From an uncultured Microcaldota archaeon (GTDB lineage: Archaea; Micrarchaeota; Micrarchaeia; Anstonellales; Bilamarchaeaceae), in assembly GCA_903835325.1 (NCBI GenBank), contig CAILMU010000245.1, forward strand, positions 1 to 5,950: a DNA stretch of 5,950 nt, written 5' to 3'. The position numbers were made by a program, and so were the translations under genes. Below are positions 5,262-5,950 of this stretch, one piece after another. The notes beneath the pieces are model-generated. The model did not search any database. It was not told the origin of the DNA and worked only from the letters and a program-made list of their open reading frames with translations. Within the stretch, counting starts at the first letter, position 1. Each line of letters begins with the position of its first letter.

Positions 5262-5276
5262 CGAACGATTATAAAT
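5262..5276 (+). promoter_or_regulatory. BRE/TATA promoter of the KaiC-like gene
   Basis: CGAACG (5262-5267) followed by ATTATAAAT (5268-5276) is a good BRE/TATA pair. Transcription is expected near 5298, giving a leader of about 24 bases that contains GAGGGG (5313-5318), a usable ribosome binding site three to eight bases before the ATG codons at 5322 and 5325. Confidence 0.6.
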
Positions 5277-5321
5277 CATCGCGCAGCAGGGAACTGCAAG
5301 GGGAAGCCAAGTGAGGGGATA

Positions 5322-5950
5322 ATGATGGAAAGACGATTCATCAAAAGCGGGATCCCGGGGCTGGATAAGCTCCTGGGAGGGGGATTTCTGGAAGGCAGCA
5401 TCACCACGGTGAGCGGCCCGACCGGCTCGGGAAAAAGCACCCTCGCGCTCCAATACCTCTACAAAGGGGCGAGCGAATTCAACGAACCCGGCTTATACAT
5501 CTGCATAGAGGAGAGCAGGCAGGATTTCCTGTTCCATGTGAGCGGCTACAACTGGGATTTCAGCAAAGCGGAGAAAGAGCGCAAATTCATACTCCTGGAT
5601 TACCCCATCCACGAAGTGGACCAGATTCTCAACCAGTACAGCGCTATCGCCGAGATTATCAGCAGCACGGGCGTGAAACGCGTCGTGATTGATTCAATCA
5701 TGCCGATAGCCCTGTTCTTCAAGGAGGATGACGAGCGCAAGAAAGGGTTCCTGAAGCTCATCGAGAACATAAGGAAATGGAACGTGACCACGCTCATCGT
5801 ATCCGAGGACATGAAGGCGACGAGCCTGGGCGTCCTGCCGAACTCGGCATACGGGATTGAGACGTTCACCGACGGCTGGATAAACTTCACGAACAACTAC
5901 GACCCCAGATGCGGCGAGAGGGTAAGGATGATAGAGGTCCTCAAGATGAA
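5322..5950 (+). CDS. KaiC/RadA-like P-loop ATPase (3' end outside window)
   Basis: The 209 visible codons cover nearly one KaiC-type RecA-fold domain, and the frame is still open at the right edge. Residues 7-20 (IKSGIPGLDKLLGG) are the typical KaiC-family opening. Residues 32-40 (GPTGSGKST) are Walker A, E63-E64 (CIEES) the paired catalytic glutamates, and VVID-S (121-125) Walker B. Residues 200-209 (RVRMIEVLKM) lead into the usual C-terminal arginine-rich strand, so perhaps 15-40 residues are missing for a single-domain protein. Archaeal members act as ATP-dependent switches in signalling, DNA repair or motility (ArlH is a relative). The intact glutamate pair suggests ATP hydrolysis. Whether it has a second KaiC domain or an output domain is unseen. 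No motility or circadian-type genes are nearby. The start may be ATG 5322 or the next codon. Confidence 0.9.
   Translation, partial: MMERRFIKSGIPGLDKLLGGGFLEGSITTVSGPTGSGKSTLALQYLYKGASEFNEPGLYICIEESRQDFLFHVSGYNWDFSKAEKERKFILLDYPIHEVDQILNQYSAIAEIISSTGVKRVVIDSIMPIALFFKEDDERKKGFLKLIENIRKWNVTTLIVSEDMKATSLGVLPNSAYGIETFTDGWINFTNNYDPRCGERVRMIEVLKM

Noticed and set aside
4551..5453. 300-codon open frame on the minus strand
   Set aside because: It is antisense to the 181-residue protein gene and to the start of the KaiC-like gene, both of which have promoters and sensible products. Its translation shows no domain and its start lies inside the KaiC coding sequence.

Overview
The window looks archaeal. 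It carries a Nop5/Nop56/58-family box C/D RNP protein, a KaiC/RadA-type ATPase, a 72-73 nt tRNA-Pro with no encoded CCA, TATA/BRE-like promoters about 25 bases ahead of expected transcript starts, and start sites preceded by GGTGA-type Shine-Dalgarno sequences. No bacterial -35/-10 promoters or intrinsic terminators stand out. The lineage cannot be fixed from this sequence; a euryarchaeal or DPANN-type genome of moderate GC would fit.

Left part (1-2000). This part holds the end of a membrane protein (1-145, +), a promoter, a divergent SAM-dependent methyltransferase (273-1409, +), and, convergent to it, an orphan four-helix membrane protein (1451-1852, -). Upstream of the orphan is a spacer with two imperfect copies of a 30-base direct repeat. 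The same copies start two short overlapping reading frames that lead into the orphan gene's Shine-Dalgarno site. This part looks more A+T-rich and less conserved than the rest.

Middle (2012-4536, all minus strand). In transcription order: nop5, a calcineurin-like phosphoesterase, a GNAT acetyltransferase whose start lies 4 bases after the phosphoesterase stop, then tRNA-Pro(UGG) behind its own promoter. The Nop5 protein is the most unusual item. Its coiled coil and C-terminal Nop domain are well conserved, but the usual N-terminal fibrillarin-binding domain is absent. In its place are about 155 residues of Arg/Gly-rich low-complexity repeats, similar in character to eukaryotic GAR/RGG domains.

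Right part (4537-5950, plus strand). A compact divergent promoter region separates nop5 from a 181-residue protein of unknown function, probably translated from a leaderless mRNA. It is followed by a KaiC-like ATPase with its own TATA box and ribosome binding site, cut by the window end. There is no fibrillarin or L7Ae gene in the window.
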